A stretch of 16,550 bases of DNA, taken from JBHIBR01 sp046759145 [NCBI: Nitrospinota bacterium] (GTDB lineage Bacteria > UBA8248). This document shows, piece by piece, positions 1 through 8,537 of this stretch (the stretch's first letter is position 1; the number at the start of each line of letters is the position of its first letter). The stretch covers positions 1-16,550 of the forward strand of contig JBHIBR010000002.1 in assembly GCA_046759145.1 (NCBI GenBank), read 5' to 3'. Position numbers and translations under genes: made by a program. The notes under the pieces were generated by a model, which searched no databases, was not told the origin of the DNA, and saw only the letters and a program-made list of their open reading frames with translations.

Positions 1-398
1 TCATCCAGGGTGCGGAACACCAGGACATTTTCGTGCTCCCGCCCGGGGATGGGGGGCAAAGAGGCGCGGGCCCCCGCGCCGATGAGGAGCTTGTCGTAGG
101 GGTAGGTCCGCCCGTCGGCGCACTCCACCCTCTTCGCCTCAGGCCGGATGGCGACGGCCGGGTTTCCAAGCGCCACCTCGAGGCGCGCATCGGCGAGGAG
201 GGGTGGAGGCGTCATGAAAATATCCTCCTCCCTCACGTGGCTTGCCAGGACGTGGTGGAGGGAGGTCGGGGTGTAGGGGGGATAGGCCTCCGCGCAGAGG
301 ACCACTACCCGGTGGTCCTCGCGGGAGGCGAGGAGCGCTTTGAGGGTTGCGACGCTGGCGGCGCTCCCGCCTATGAGGACGTAGCGCGCAGCCACCAT
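1..398 (-). CDS. FAD-dependent pyridine nucleotide oxidoreductase, N-terminal part (runs off left edge)
   Basis: The first 132 residues are visible and the 3' end lies outside the window. The N-terminus carries a dinucleotide-binding beta-alpha-beta fold with the glycine motif GGSAAS at about residues 10-15. A YPYDKLLIGAGA segment follows near residues 97-108, the ATG motif typical of two-dinucleotide-binding flavoproteins such as rubredoxin reductase and NirB N-termini. No CxxxxC redox disulfide is seen, so it is not of the glutathione or lipoamide reductase type. The start is ATG at 398, 13 nt after the ferredoxin stop, so the two are probably co-transcribed. Family knowledge: flavoproteins of this type pass electrons between NAD(P)H and polyferredoxins, for example AorC beside AorA in the aldehyde:ferredoxin oxidoreductase system. 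The electron partner here is inference, and the exact substrate cannot be decided from the fragment. Confidence 0.8.
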   Translation of the reverse strand, partial: MVAARYVLIGGSAASVATLKALLASREDHRVVVLCAEAYPPYTPTSLHHVLASHVREEDIFMTPPPLLADARLEVALGNPAVAIRPEAKRVECADGRTYPYDKLLIGAGARASLPPIPGREHENVLVFRTLD

Positions 399-411
399 TT
401 CATCCCCGCCC

Positions 412-885
412 TCACGCCACCTCCTGGCGGGCGATGCGGCGGGCCCGCGCGGAGGCGGTGAGCGGTTGCGCCTCCCCGAACTCCAGCGCCCGGGGCACGC
501 AGAACTTGACGCACTCGGGCTCTCCCCCGCAGAGGTCGCACTTGTCCGCCACCCCCATCTCGAGATAGAAGTGCATCACCCCGAAGGGGCAGCCCACCAG
601 GCACATCTTGCAGCCGATGCACTTGGCCCGATGGAGGTCCACAAGCCCGGTGCTGCCGTTCACTCGCAGCGCCCCCGTCGGACACACCGCCTCGCAGGGG
701 GCGTCGGCGCACTGGTAGCAGGCGAACGGCAGGTAGATCCCCTCTTCGGGGAATATGCTCACCTGGATGCGCGAGTGGGCCGGGTTGAAGGCACCCCGCT
801 GGCGCATGGAGCAAGCCAGCTCGCACATGTGGCAGGCCGTGCACCGATCGGGGTGAACGAGAAGGCTCTTCGCCCGCTCGGCCAC
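412..885 (-). CDS. Four-cluster [4Fe-4S] ferredoxin (CooF/HycB/AorA-like electron carrier)
   Basis: This 157-residue protein has sixteen cysteines in four groups: 15/18/21/25, 56/59/64/68, 89/92/95/99 and 116/119/125/129. That is the pattern of the CooF/HycB/HybA iron-sulfur subunit family, with four predicted [4Fe-4S] clusters. There is no Tat or Sec signal, so it is expected in the cytoplasm, unlike HybA or FdnH. The start is GTG at 885, 34 nt after the ppiD stop, without a strong ribosome binding site. A 6-bp hairpin lies in that gap. The neighbouring flavoprotein starts 13 nt downstream, which suggests an electron chain between NAD(P)H and a metalloenzyme, possibly an aldehyde:ferredoxin oxidoreductase, CO dehydrogenase or hydrogenase. 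No such catalytic subunit is in the window, so the partner is unknown. The iron-sulfur assignment is very secure; the pathway is not. Confidence 0.93.
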   Translation of the reverse strand: MAERAKSLLVHPDRCTACHMCELACSMRQRGAFNPAHSRIQVSIFPEEGIYLPFACYQCADAPCEAVCPTGALRVNGSTGLVDLHRAKCIGCKMCLVGCPFGVMHFYLEMGVADKCDLCGGEPECVKFCVPRALEFGEAQPLTASARARRIARQEVA

Positions 886-896
886 GGAGGAGTCCC

Positions 897-912
897 CGCC
901 CCTTCGGGGGCG
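897..912 (-). other. Intercistronic hairpin between ppiD and the ferredoxin gene
   Basis: A perfect 6-bp all-GC stem (897-902 with 907-912) encloses a 4-nt loop, which reads CGAA on the transcribed strand. It sits in the 34-nt gap between ppiD and the ferredoxin gene. No T-run follows, so it is not a canonical intrinsic terminator. It might damp or process the polycistronic mRNA. Confidence 0.4.
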
Positions 913-919
913 CCCATCC

Positions 920-2866
920 CTAACGGGCGGCGCAGGGGTTGGCCGCCCGCGGGGCGGGGGGATTGTAAGCCAAATAGTCCTCCTTCACGACCACCCGCGC
1001 CCTCTCCCGCAGCTTCCCGATGAACTGGGCGAAGAAGAGGTCTTGTTTCCGCTGGAGGAGGAGGCGACGCAACTCCTCCTTCTTCTCCGCGAAGGACTTC
1101 TCCTCGGGCGGGGCGAAGCCTTCCACCCGGACGAGGAGCGCGCCCCCCGCCACCTCTTCCACAAAGCTCTCCCCCGGCCGGGCGCGGAAGGCCCGCCGGA
1201 TGAGGTCCAGCTCCCGCGCCAGCTCCCTGGGCGGGGCGCCTCGCGTGAAGGGCGCGGCCCTCTCGACCGCCCGCTTCTCCACCCCCGCCAGGGACTCCAA
1301 CCTCTCGCCCCTCTGGAGCCTCTCACGCCATGCGCGCGCGCGCTTGCGGGCGAGCTCCTCCGCCCGGACCTCCCGGAGGCGGCCCTCCACCTTGGCGCGG
1401 ACCGCGTCGAGCTTCGGAAGGGCGGAGGGCCGGACCTCGAGGAGCTTCACTATCACCGTCCCCCGGAGCCCCCCCAGGGCACGGCTGATGCCGCCCTTCT
1501 TCCCCACGCTGAAGGCCGCCCGCGCCAGGAGGGCGGGCTCGGGGAAGCCCGCCGGAGGGGAACCCTCTGGGAAGAACCCCGTGGTCCCGCTCTGAAGCCA
1601 GGCTTCTTTTCGGGCCCCCGGGTCCCTGCCCTCCCGCCAGGCGATGCGCAATTCCAGCGCCTCCTCCCGTTCCCGGTCCCGGGCTTTCTGCGCGCGCAAG
1701 CCCGCTTCCAACTGCGGGCGAACCTCCTCAAAGGGCTTGGTGCCCGCGGGAGTTTTCTCCTCCACCTTCAACAGGTGGTAGCCGTACGGCGTCCGAACGG
1801 GCCCCCCCACCTCTCCCCGCTTGAGGGAGAAAAGAGCCCGCTCGAAGGCCGGGTCGAACTCTCCCCGGCTCACCCGGCCCAGGTCCCCTCCCTTCTCACG
1901 CTCCGGCCCCTCGGAGTGCTCCCGCGCGATGGCCGCGAAGTCCGCCCCCGCGCGCAGCTTCTCCAGGAGCTCCCGGGCCCTCTTCTCGACCGCCCGGGCC
2001 TTCTCCGGCGGGGCGTCGGGCGGGAGCTTCAGCAGGATGTGGCGGCCGCGGACCACCTCCGTGGTCGCGTACTCTGCGCGGTGGACCTCGTAGTAAGAGC
2101 GCAGTGCTTTCTCCGAAACCTTGGCGGCGGCGGCGAGCTTCTCCCGGTCCAAGAAGAGGTAGGCGACCTTGCGGCGGGGGGGCGTGCGGAACTCCTCCTT
2201 GTGTTTTTCGAAATACTGCGCCACTTCCTTCGGCGAGAACGAGAGCCCCTTCTGGAACTCCCCCGACCGGAAGCGCACGTAGCTCACCCGCACCTTCTCC
2301 GTCAGCCGCCGGTGGGCTTCCCGCAGCTCGCCCTCGCTCACCCATATACCCACGGCGAGGTAATCGCGTAGCTTCTGCACCAGCAGGATGCGCCTCTGCT
2401 GCGCCTCGAAGTCGGCAGGACGGATGCGGTTGAGCTCCAGGACCCGGTGGTATTGGTCTAGGTCGAAACGCCCCCCTCGCTGAAAGGCCGGGATCGACCA
2501 GATGGCCGCCGAGAGCTCCGCGTCGCTCACCACGAAGCCCAGCTCCCTCGCCGCCCACAGCTCGAGCCGCCCGGCGATGAGCTCCTCCAGGGCCCGGCCC
2601 CGCAGGTTGAGCCGGCTCGCCAGCTCCTCGGAGAAGGCCTCCCCCAGCTGGCGGCGCAACCCCTCGAGGCGCTGCCGATAGACCCCCTCCACCTCGGCCG
2701 CCGTGATGGGGAGGCCCTCCACCAGGGCCACCACCCGGCCCCCCAGGCCGGCACCCGGGCCGCGCAAAATGGAGGAGCCGCCCCAGAGGACGAAGGTCAG
2801 GGCCACGATGAGGAGCACCCCGCGGAGGGCCCAGGACTTTCCCTTTTCGCGCATGAATTTCAACAT
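920..2866 (-). CDS. ppiD: PpiD-like membrane-anchored periplasmic peptidyl-prolyl isomerase/chaperone
   Basis: The 648 residues match PpiD architecture (E. coli PpiD is about 623). There is a short basic N-terminus, one transmembrane anchor at about 14-30, a SurA/PpiD N-terminal chaperone region at about 40-200, a parvulin domain at about 270-372 and a C-terminal chaperone region rich in charged helices to about 630. The parvulin domain keeps RHILLK (His276), GGDLG (Asp328) and YGYHLLKV (His364), whereas the E. coli PpiD domain is degenerate and inactive. It should act at the outer face of the inner membrane on proteins leaving the Sec translocon. The ATG at 2866 has a strong GGAGG seven bases upstream, so the start is well supported. 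It is divergent from mreB and may share a transcript with the downstream ferredoxin. A SurA-like name is the main alternative, but the uncleaved anchor favours PpiD. Confidence 0.9.
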   Translation of the reverse strand: MLKFMREKGKSWALRGVLLIVALTFVLWGGSSILRGPGAGLGGRVVALVEGLPITAAEVEGVYRQRLEGLRRQLGEAFSEELASRLNLRGRALEELIAGRLELWAARELGFVVSDAELSAAIWSIPAFQRGGRFDLDQYHRVLELNRIRPADFEAQQRRILLVQKLRDYLAVGIWVSEGELREAHRRLTEKVRVSYVRFRSGEFQKGLSFSPKEVAQYFEKHKEEFRTPPRRKVAYLFLDREKLAAAAKVSEKALRSYYEVHRAEYATTEVVRGRHILLKLPPDAPPEKARAVEKRARELLEKLRAGADFAAIAREHSEGPEREKGGDLGRVSRGEFDPAFERALFSLKRGEVGGPVRTPYGYHLLKVEEKTPAGTKPFEEVRPQLEAGLRAQKARDREREEALELRIAWREGRDPGARKEAWLQSGTTGFFPEGSPPAGFPEPALLARAAFSVGKKGGISRALGGLRGTVIVKLLEVRPSALPKLDAVRAKVEGRLREVRAEELARKRARAWRERLQRGERLESLAGVEKRAVERAAPFTRGAPPRELARELDLIRRAFRARPGESFVEEVAGGALLVRVEGFAPPEEKSFAEKKEELRRLLLQRKQDLFFAQFIGKLRERARVVVKEDYLAYNPPAPRAANPCAAR

Positions 2867-2896
2867 ACTGGATCCTCCCCCGGGACCGGTGGACGG

Positions 2897-2925
2897 ATCG
2901 TACTTTGGAAGCCCCCTCTGCGCAA
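2897..2925 (-). promoter_or_regulatory. Candidate sigma70 promoter for ppiD
   Basis: On the minus strand, TTGCGC (2920-2925) and TACGAT (2897-2902) are separated by exactly 17 nt. They would place the transcription start near 2890, giving a leader of about 24 nt that includes the strong GGAGG of ppiD. Each box matches the consensus at about four of six positions. This is a motif match only. Confidence 0.4.
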
Positions 2926-2986
2926 GGTTCCCTGTGCGCCCTGCGCCGGGAGGGCCAACCTAACGGCCTAATTTCTAAGGTTATTG

Positions 2987-3015
2987 TTGCACTGACGGGG
3001 GGGCTCTGCTACCAT
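2987..3015 (+). promoter_or_regulatory. Candidate extended -10 promoter for the mreB operon
   Basis: TTGCAC (2987-2992) and TACCAT (3010-3015) are 17 nt apart, and TG-C precedes the -10 box to give an extended -10. The start would be near 3022, about 49 nt before mreB. The spacer holds a run of seven G. A 7-bp inverted repeat, CCTAACG at 2959-2965 and CGTTAGG at 3032-3038, flanks the element and could be an operator. The -35 box is weak (3 of 6). Confidence 0.45.
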
Positions 3016-3037
3016 GGCGCGGATTTGGGCGCGTTAG

Positions 3038-4093
<1,056 letters not shown>

Positions 4094-4147
4094 GAGGGTG
4101 CCCGCGCCGTCGCGCCTTCCTCTCCGCCCGCAGACGTGGACGTTGCC

Positions 4148-4969
4148 ATGCTGGGCTTGTTTCACAGGCACCGCCAGGGCCTGCTCCTTACCCTCTTCTT
4201 GATGTGCTCTCTGACGCTCATGACGCTGGGTGCGCGCCGCAGGAGGAGCCTCACCCTCCTCGACCGCGCCGCCCTGGCGACGGTGGGACCGCTCCAATCC
4301 CTGGTGTCCAGCCCCATCGGCTGGGGGCGCTCCATCTTCGAAGAGTACGTCTCCCTCTGGCGCGTCCAGCAGGAGAACGAGCGGCTGCGGGCTGAGCTGG
4401 CTCGGCTGCGGGCCCGGGTGAACGCGATGGGGGAGGCCCGGCTGCGCGCCGAGCGGCTCCAAGCCCTGCTGGCCTTCAAGGAGAGCCAGTCCCTGCCCGC
4501 CCTCGCCGCGAGGGTCGTGGGCTGGGATGCGACCAACTGGGGCAAGACGGTGGTGGTGAACCGGGGGGGAGCCGACGGGGCGCGGCCGGGCATGCCGGTG
4601 GTTGCCCACGCGGGGGTGGTGGGCCGCATCATCAAGGCCTCGGACCACTACGCCCAGGTCCTCCTCCTCACCGACTACCGCAGCGCGGTGGATGTGCTCG
4701 TCCAGCGGAGCCGGGCGAGCGGGGTTTTCGTGATGCGGGGCGCGCAGAGGGGGGCCCTCAAGTACGTCTCCCGCGACGCCGAGCTCCGGGTGGGCGACGC
4801 CCTCATCTCCAGCGGCCTGGGAGGGGTGTTCCCCAAGGGGCTGATGGTGGGCCGCATCACCGACATCTCTCCCGACGGGGACGGGCTTTTCCGGAGCGTG
4901 GAGGCTGCGCCCGCGGTGGACTTCCGCCGCCTGGAAGAGGTCCTGATCCTCCTGAAGCGCCCCGGCTGA
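4148..4969 (+). CDS. mreC: Rod shape-determining protein MreC
   Basis: From ATG 4148 the protein has 273 residues. A GTG at 4136 would add four residues; neither start has a strong ribosome binding site, and I prefer the ATG because a GGA lies seven bases upstream. The order is a short cytoplasmic tail, one transmembrane helix at about 11-28, a coiled coil at about 70-110 (QQENERLRAELARLRARV), then the periplasmic beta-rich MreC domain. The domain carries NWGKTVVVNRG and GVVGRI, both typical of the family. MreC is a bitopic scaffold that binds PBP2 and links MreB to the synthases. It follows mreB by about 54 nt and ends 4 nt before mreD. The product assignment is secure and only the exact start is open. 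Confidence 0.95.
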   Translation: MLGLFHRHRQGLLLTLFLMCSLTLMTLGARRRRSLTLLDRAALATVGPLQSLVSSPIGWGRSIFEEYVSLWRVQQENERLRAELARLRARVNAMGEARLRAERLQALLAFKESQSLPALAARVVGWDATNWGKTVVVNRGGADGARPGMPVVAHAGVVGRIIKASDHYAQVLLLTDYRSAVDVLVQRSRASGVFVMRGAQRGALKYVSRDAELRVGDALISSGLGGVFPKGLMVGRITDISPDGDGLFRSVEAAPAVDFRRLEEVLILLKRPG

Positions 4970-4973
4970 GGCG

Positions 4974-5501
4974 ATGTACCTTCTCTTCTACCTTCTGCTC
5001 TTCCTCGCCACCATCGTCTTCCAGACCACCGTCGCCGAGTACGTGGCCGATGGGGTCGGCGCGAAGCCCGACTTGGTCCTCCTGGCCGTCCTCTACGCGG
5101 GCGCCCGCCGCAAGGGGGGGGTGGCGCTGAGCTTCGGCTTTCTGCTGGGCCTGGCCCAGGACATCCTGAGCGAGGGGCTCCTGGGGAGCAACGCCTTCTC
5201 CAAGGGCTTGCTGGGTTACCTGATGGCCCACGTGCGGCGCCACCTCGCCATGCGGAATGTCAGCACCTGGCTCGGCCTGGGGCTGACCGCCTCGGTCGCA
5301 GACGCCTGCCTCATCGCCCTGAGCCTCCTGGTCTTCCTGCCCGAGGTCCCCATCCCCGCCGCCTTCTTGCCGGTCCTGGCGAAGGGGGTGGCCCTCAACA
5401 CCGTCCTCGCCCCGATCGTGTTCCACACGGTGGACTCGGTGGAGGAACGGCTCGTGCGGGCTCCCATGGGAGCGGGGCTCCGCACTCCGCCGCGGGCCTG
5501 A
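4974..5501 (+). CDS. mreD: Rod shape-determining membrane protein MreD
   Basis: This is a 175-residue, very hydrophobic protein with about five membrane segments and few charged residues outside the loops. The segment GFLLGLAQDILSEGLLGSNAF at about residues 56-76 contains the family's G-x-x-x-D-x-L-S element, followed by the GLLGYL stretch. MreD is the least conserved elongasome membrane subunit and works with MreC. Its ATG lies 4 nt after the mreC stop, which implies translational coupling, since no separate strong ribosome binding site is present. It ends 10 nt before mrdA. Sequence alone would give a moderate call; the position between mreC and mrdA makes it firm. Confidence 0.93.
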   Translation: MYLLFYLLLFLATIVFQTTVAEYVADGVGAKPDLVLLAVLYAGARRKGGVALSFGFLLGLAQDILSEGLLGSNAFSKGLLGYLMAHVRRHLAMRNVSTWLGLGLTASVADACLIALSLLVFLPEVPIPAAFLPVLAKGVALNTVLAPIVFHTVDSVEERLVRAPMGAGLRTPPRA

Positions 5502-5511
5502 GGGGCGCGCG

Positions 5512-7368
5512 ATGGCCCGGACCTTCCGTCCGCTGGGCAACGAGACGCCGGAGGCCTACCGGCGTCGGCTGCGGCTCCTCGCCGTGTGGACAGCCATCGC
5601 CTTCGGAGGCCTCTTCCTGCGGGTGTGGCAGCTCCAGGTCATCCAGGGGGACACCTACCGCGCCCTCTCCGAGAGCAACCGCATCAGCACCCGCGTCATC
5701 AAGAGCCCCCGCGGTCTCATGCTGGACCGGAACGGCTACCCCCTGGCAGAAAACCGGCCCGCCTTCAACCTCCTGTTGCTCAAAGAAGACGTGCGCGACA
5801 TGGAGGGGATGCGCCAGGTGCTCGTGCGGGCGCTGGGGATGGACCCCGAAGAGGTGGACCGGCGCCTTGCCCAGGGCGGTCCCTTCCGTCCCATCCTCAT
5901 CAAGGCGGACATCCGCCGGGAGGCGGTGGCCTACTTCGAGGAGCACCGGCCGGAGCTGCCGGGGGTGATCCTGGAGCCGGTGCCCACCCGCCGCTATCGC
6001 CACCAGAGGCTGGCCTCCCACGTGTTGGGCTACTTGAGCGAGGCCACCGACCGGCAACTCCGGCGGAGCAAGGAGAAGTTCCCCTACCAGCCGGGAGACA
6101 TGGTGGGCCAGTTCGGCCTCGAGCGCCTGGCGGAGGCCCAGCTCCGGGGGTTCCCCGGCCTGCGCTACGTGGAGGTGGACGCCTACGGGCGGGAGCTCCA
6201 GGTGCTCCGCCGGCGGCCCTCCCTGCCCGGCAACGACATCCGGCTCTCCATCGACCTCACACTCCAGGGCAAAGCCGAGTCCCTGCTGGATGGCCACACC
6301 GGCAGCATCGTCGCCCTGGACCCCGGCTCGGGCGAGGTGCTGGCCCTGGTGAGCCGACCCGGCTTCGACCCCAACCAGTTCGCGACGGGGGTGGAACCCC
6401 GCATCTGGGGGGACCTCATCCGCAACCCGCTCCATCCCTTCCAGAACCGGGCCTGGCAGGGCCAGTACCCGCCCGGCTCGGTGTTCAAGATCGTGCTGGC
6501 GGCGGCGGGGCTCGAGGAGGGGCTGATCACCCCGAAGAGCCGTTTCTATTGCCCGGGCCACTTCAGGCTGGGGCGGCGCGTGTTCCGCGGCTGGAAGCCC
6601 GGCGGGCACGGCTGGGTGGACCTCAAGCAGGCCGTGGCCCAGTCGTGCGACGTCTTCTTCTACCAGTTGGGCCAGCGGCTGGGCATCGACCGCATCGCCG
6701 CCTACGCCCGCCGCTTCGGCCTGGGCCGCCCCACCGGCCTCATGCCGCAGGAGGAGAAGGCGGGCCTCGTCCCCTCCCGCGGTTGGAAGCGGCGGGCCAT
6801 CGGCGAGCCCTGGTATCCAGGGGACACCATCCCGGTCTCCATCGGGCAGGGCTACAACCTGGTCACCCCCATCCAGCTCGCCAACCTGATCGCCGCCGTG
6901 GCCAACGGGGGCATCCTCTACCGCCCCTTCATGGTGAAGGAGGTGCTGGACCCGGAGGGGAATCGGCTGCGGACCTCCGCCCCACAGGTGGAAGGGCGGC
7001 TGGGGCTTCGGCCGAGCACCCTGCGGGTGCTCCAGGATGCCCTCCGGGAGGTGGTGAACGGCCCCAAGGGGACGGGCTGGCGGGCGCGCCTCAAGGGAGT
7101 GCAGGTGGCGGGCAAGACGGGGACCGTCCAGGTGGTCCGCAACCTCACCGTGCGGAAGAAAAACCAGGAGGACATCCCCTATCGCTTCCGCGACCACGGC
7201 TGGTTCGTGGCCTACGCCCCCTTCGAGAAGCCCTCCATCGCCCTCGCCATCCTGGTGGAGCACGGAGGCCGGGGGGGCTCCTACTTCGCCAACATCGCCA
7301 AGGAGCTCATCGCGACCCACCTGGGGCTGGAGCCGCCCGCCCGGCTGGCCCAGGAGAGGAGGCCATGA
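5512..7368 (+). CDS. mrdA: Penicillin-binding protein 2 (elongation transpeptidase)
   Basis: The protein has 618 residues. An N-terminal membrane anchor (about 22-40) is followed by the PBP dimerisation (pedestal) domain (about 60-230), which contains RGLMLDRNG. The transpeptidase domain spans about 260-605. Catalytic motifs are S323-V-F-K326, S378-C-D380 and K535-T-G-T. It is a class B PBP, so it crosslinks peptidoglycan but makes no glycan; RodA supplies that activity. AGGGG lies six bases before ATG 5512. The gene follows mreD by 10 nt and its TGA overlaps the rodA ATG in an ATGA. The pairing with rodA separates PBP2 from the division paralogue FtsI. The product should be inhibited by beta-lactams of the mecillinam type, by family knowledge. 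Confidence 0.97.
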   Translation: MARTFRPLGNETPEAYRRRLRLLAVWTAIAFGGLFLRVWQLQVIQGDTYRALSESNRISTRVIKSPRGLMLDRNGYPLAENRPAFNLLLLKEDVRDMEGMRQVLVRALGMDPEEVDRRLAQGGPFRPILIKADIRREAVAYFEEHRPELPGVILEPVPTRRYRHQRLASHVLGYLSEATDRQLRRSKEKFPYQPGDMVGQFGLERLAEAQLRGFPGLRYVEVDAYGRELQVLRRRPSLPGNDIRLSIDLTLQGKAESLLDGHTGSIVALDPGSGEVLALVSRPGFDPNQFATGVEPRIWGDLIRNPLHPFQNRAWQGQYPPGSVFKIVLAAAGLEEGLITPKSRFYCPGHFRLGRRVFRGWKPGGHGWVDLKQAVAQSCDVFFYQLGQRLGIDRIAAYARRFGLGRPTGLMPQEEKAGLVPSRGWKRRAIGEPWYPGDTIPVSIGQGYNLVTPIQLANLIAAVANGGILYRPFMVKEVLDPEGNRLRTSAPQVEGRLGLRPSTLRVLQDALREVVNGPKGTGWRARLKGVQVAGKTGTVQVVRNLTVRKKNQEDIPYRFRDHGWFVAYAPFEKPSIALAILVEHGGRGGSYFANIAKELIATHLGLEPPARLAQERRP

Positions 7369-8492
7369 GGTCAGAGGACCGCCAGCGGGTCAAGCGCTGG
7401 CTTCGGGGCCTGGACTGGGCCCTCATTTCCTCCGCCCTCGCCCTGGGGGGCTGGGGGGTGCTGATGGTTTACAGCTCCATCAGCAGCAAGCCCAACCTCC
7501 TGGGCCTAGAGCTGCACTGGAAACAGGCCTACTGGATGGGCTACGGCATTGCGGCCATGGTGCTCGTGACCTTGGTGGACTATCACTGGCTCGGCCGCCA
7601 GGCCTACCTCATCTATGGCCTGGCGGTCGCAAGCCTGTTGCTGGTCCTCGGGTGGGGGAAGGTGATGTACGGGGCGCAGCGCTGGCTCGCCCTGGGCGGG
7701 GTGCGGCTTCAGCCGGCGGAGTTCGCCAAGCTGGCGGTCATCCTCGTGCTCGCCCGCCATTTCGACACCGCCCGCGTGGCGGGGCCCTGGCGATTGCGGC
7801 ACCTCGCGTGGCCCACCGCCCTGGTGGCCCTGCCGTGCTTCCTCATCGCGCGCCAGCCCGACCTGGGGACGGCTGCGGTGATTGGGCTCGTCTACCTGGT
7901 CTTGCTGCTGGTGGTGGGGATCGAGCGCAGAACCCTCCTGGTGGGAGTGGGCGGGGGGCTGGCCCTTTTGCCCACCGGGTGGCTTCTCCTCAAGGAATAC
8001 CAAAAACAGAGAATCCTCACCCTCCTCTTCCCCGGGAGCAACCCCCTGGGCGCGGGCTACCAGGCTATCCAGTCGAAGATCGCCATCGGCTCGGGGGGAA
8101 TCTGGGGAAAGGGCCTCATGGCGGGCACCCAGAGCCGCCTCCACTTCCTGCCCGAGAAGCACACCGACTTCATCTTCAGCGTGCTGGCGGAGGAGCTGGG
8201 GATGGTGGGCGCGGTGGCCCTGCTCGCTTTGCTGCTTTTATTCCTCATGCGGTGCTTCCACGCTGCCGAGAGGGCGCGGGACAAGCTCGGATGCGTCCTG
8301 GGGGCGGGGATCGCCTCCACCTTCGCCCTCTACGTCGTGCTGAACATCGGGATGACGCTGGGTCTCGTGCCCATCGTGGGAATCCCCCTCCCACTCCTGA
8401 GCTACGGAGGGTCGGCCACCGTGAGCACCTGGCTTTCCATCGGCATCCTCCTGAGCATACGGATGCGCCGGTTCACCTTCAGTCCCTTCTGA
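7365..8492 (+). CDS. rodA: SEDS peptidoglycan glycosyltransferase RodA
   Basis: The 375-residue polytopic protein has about ten predicted membrane helices. SEDS signatures are present: RQPDLGTA at about 163-170, FLPEKHTDFIFS at about 261-272 with the conserved Asp268 needed for glycan polymerisation, and GIPLPLLSYGGSA at about 339-351. RodA polymerises lipid II at the inner membrane in complex with PBP2. ATG 7365 overlaps the mrdA stop by four bases, with a purine-rich GGAGAGGAGG just upstream, so the two are translationally coupled. It is the last gene of the elongasome block, and a 298-nt gap follows. FtsW is the paralogue, but the mre and mrdA neighbours favour RodA. Confidence 0.97.
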   Translation: MRSEDRQRVKRWLRGLDWALISSALALGGWGVLMVYSSISSKPNLLGLELHWKQAYWMGYGIAAMVLVTLVDYHWLGRQAYLIYGLAVASLLLVLGWGKVMYGAQRWLALGGVRLQPAEFAKLAVILVLARHFDTARVAGPWRLRHLAWPTALVALPCFLIARQPDLGTAAVIGLVYLVLLLVVGIERRTLLVGVGGGLALLPTGWLLLKEYQKQRILTLLFPGSNPLGAGYQAIQSKIAIGSGGIWGKGLMAGTQSRLHFLPEKHTDFIFSVLAEELGMVGAVALLALLLLFLMRCFHAAERARDKLGCVLGAGIASTFALYVVLNIGMTLGLVPIVGIPLPLLSYGGSATVSTWLSIGILLSIRMRRFTFSPF

Positions 8493-8502
8493 GGGTTTGC
8501 CC

Positions 8503-8531
8503 TTGAAAAGGCCTCCTGCCTCACCCAAAAT
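8503..8531 (+). promoter_or_regulatory. Candidate sigma70 promoter for rng
   Basis: TTGAAA (8503-8508, five of six consensus bases) and CAAAAT (8526-8531, four of six) are 17 nt apart, starting 10 nt after the rodA stop. Transcription would begin near 8538, leaving a leader of about 250 nt before rng. It lies in one of the few AT-richer patches of the gap. Motif evidence only. Confidence 0.4.
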
Positions 8532-8537
8532 GGGAGT

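Noticed and set aside
1043-2371. 442-codon plus-strand open frame opposite ppiD
   Set aside because: ppiD is complete on the minus strand with a strong ribosome binding site; the plus frame has no domain.
5395-7320. 641-codon open frame antisense to mrdA
   Set aside because: It lies wholly opposite a gene with all PBP2 motifs. Stop codons are rare in the reverse frames of very GC-rich genes, and the translation is low-complexity Gly/His/Pro/Leu-rich with no domain.
5586-8492. Apparent 968-residue fusion in which the rodA frame stays open back through mrdA
   Set aside because: The first 593 codons are a Pro/Gly/Arg-rich shadow frame of mrdA. The real rodA start is the ATGA overlap at 7365.
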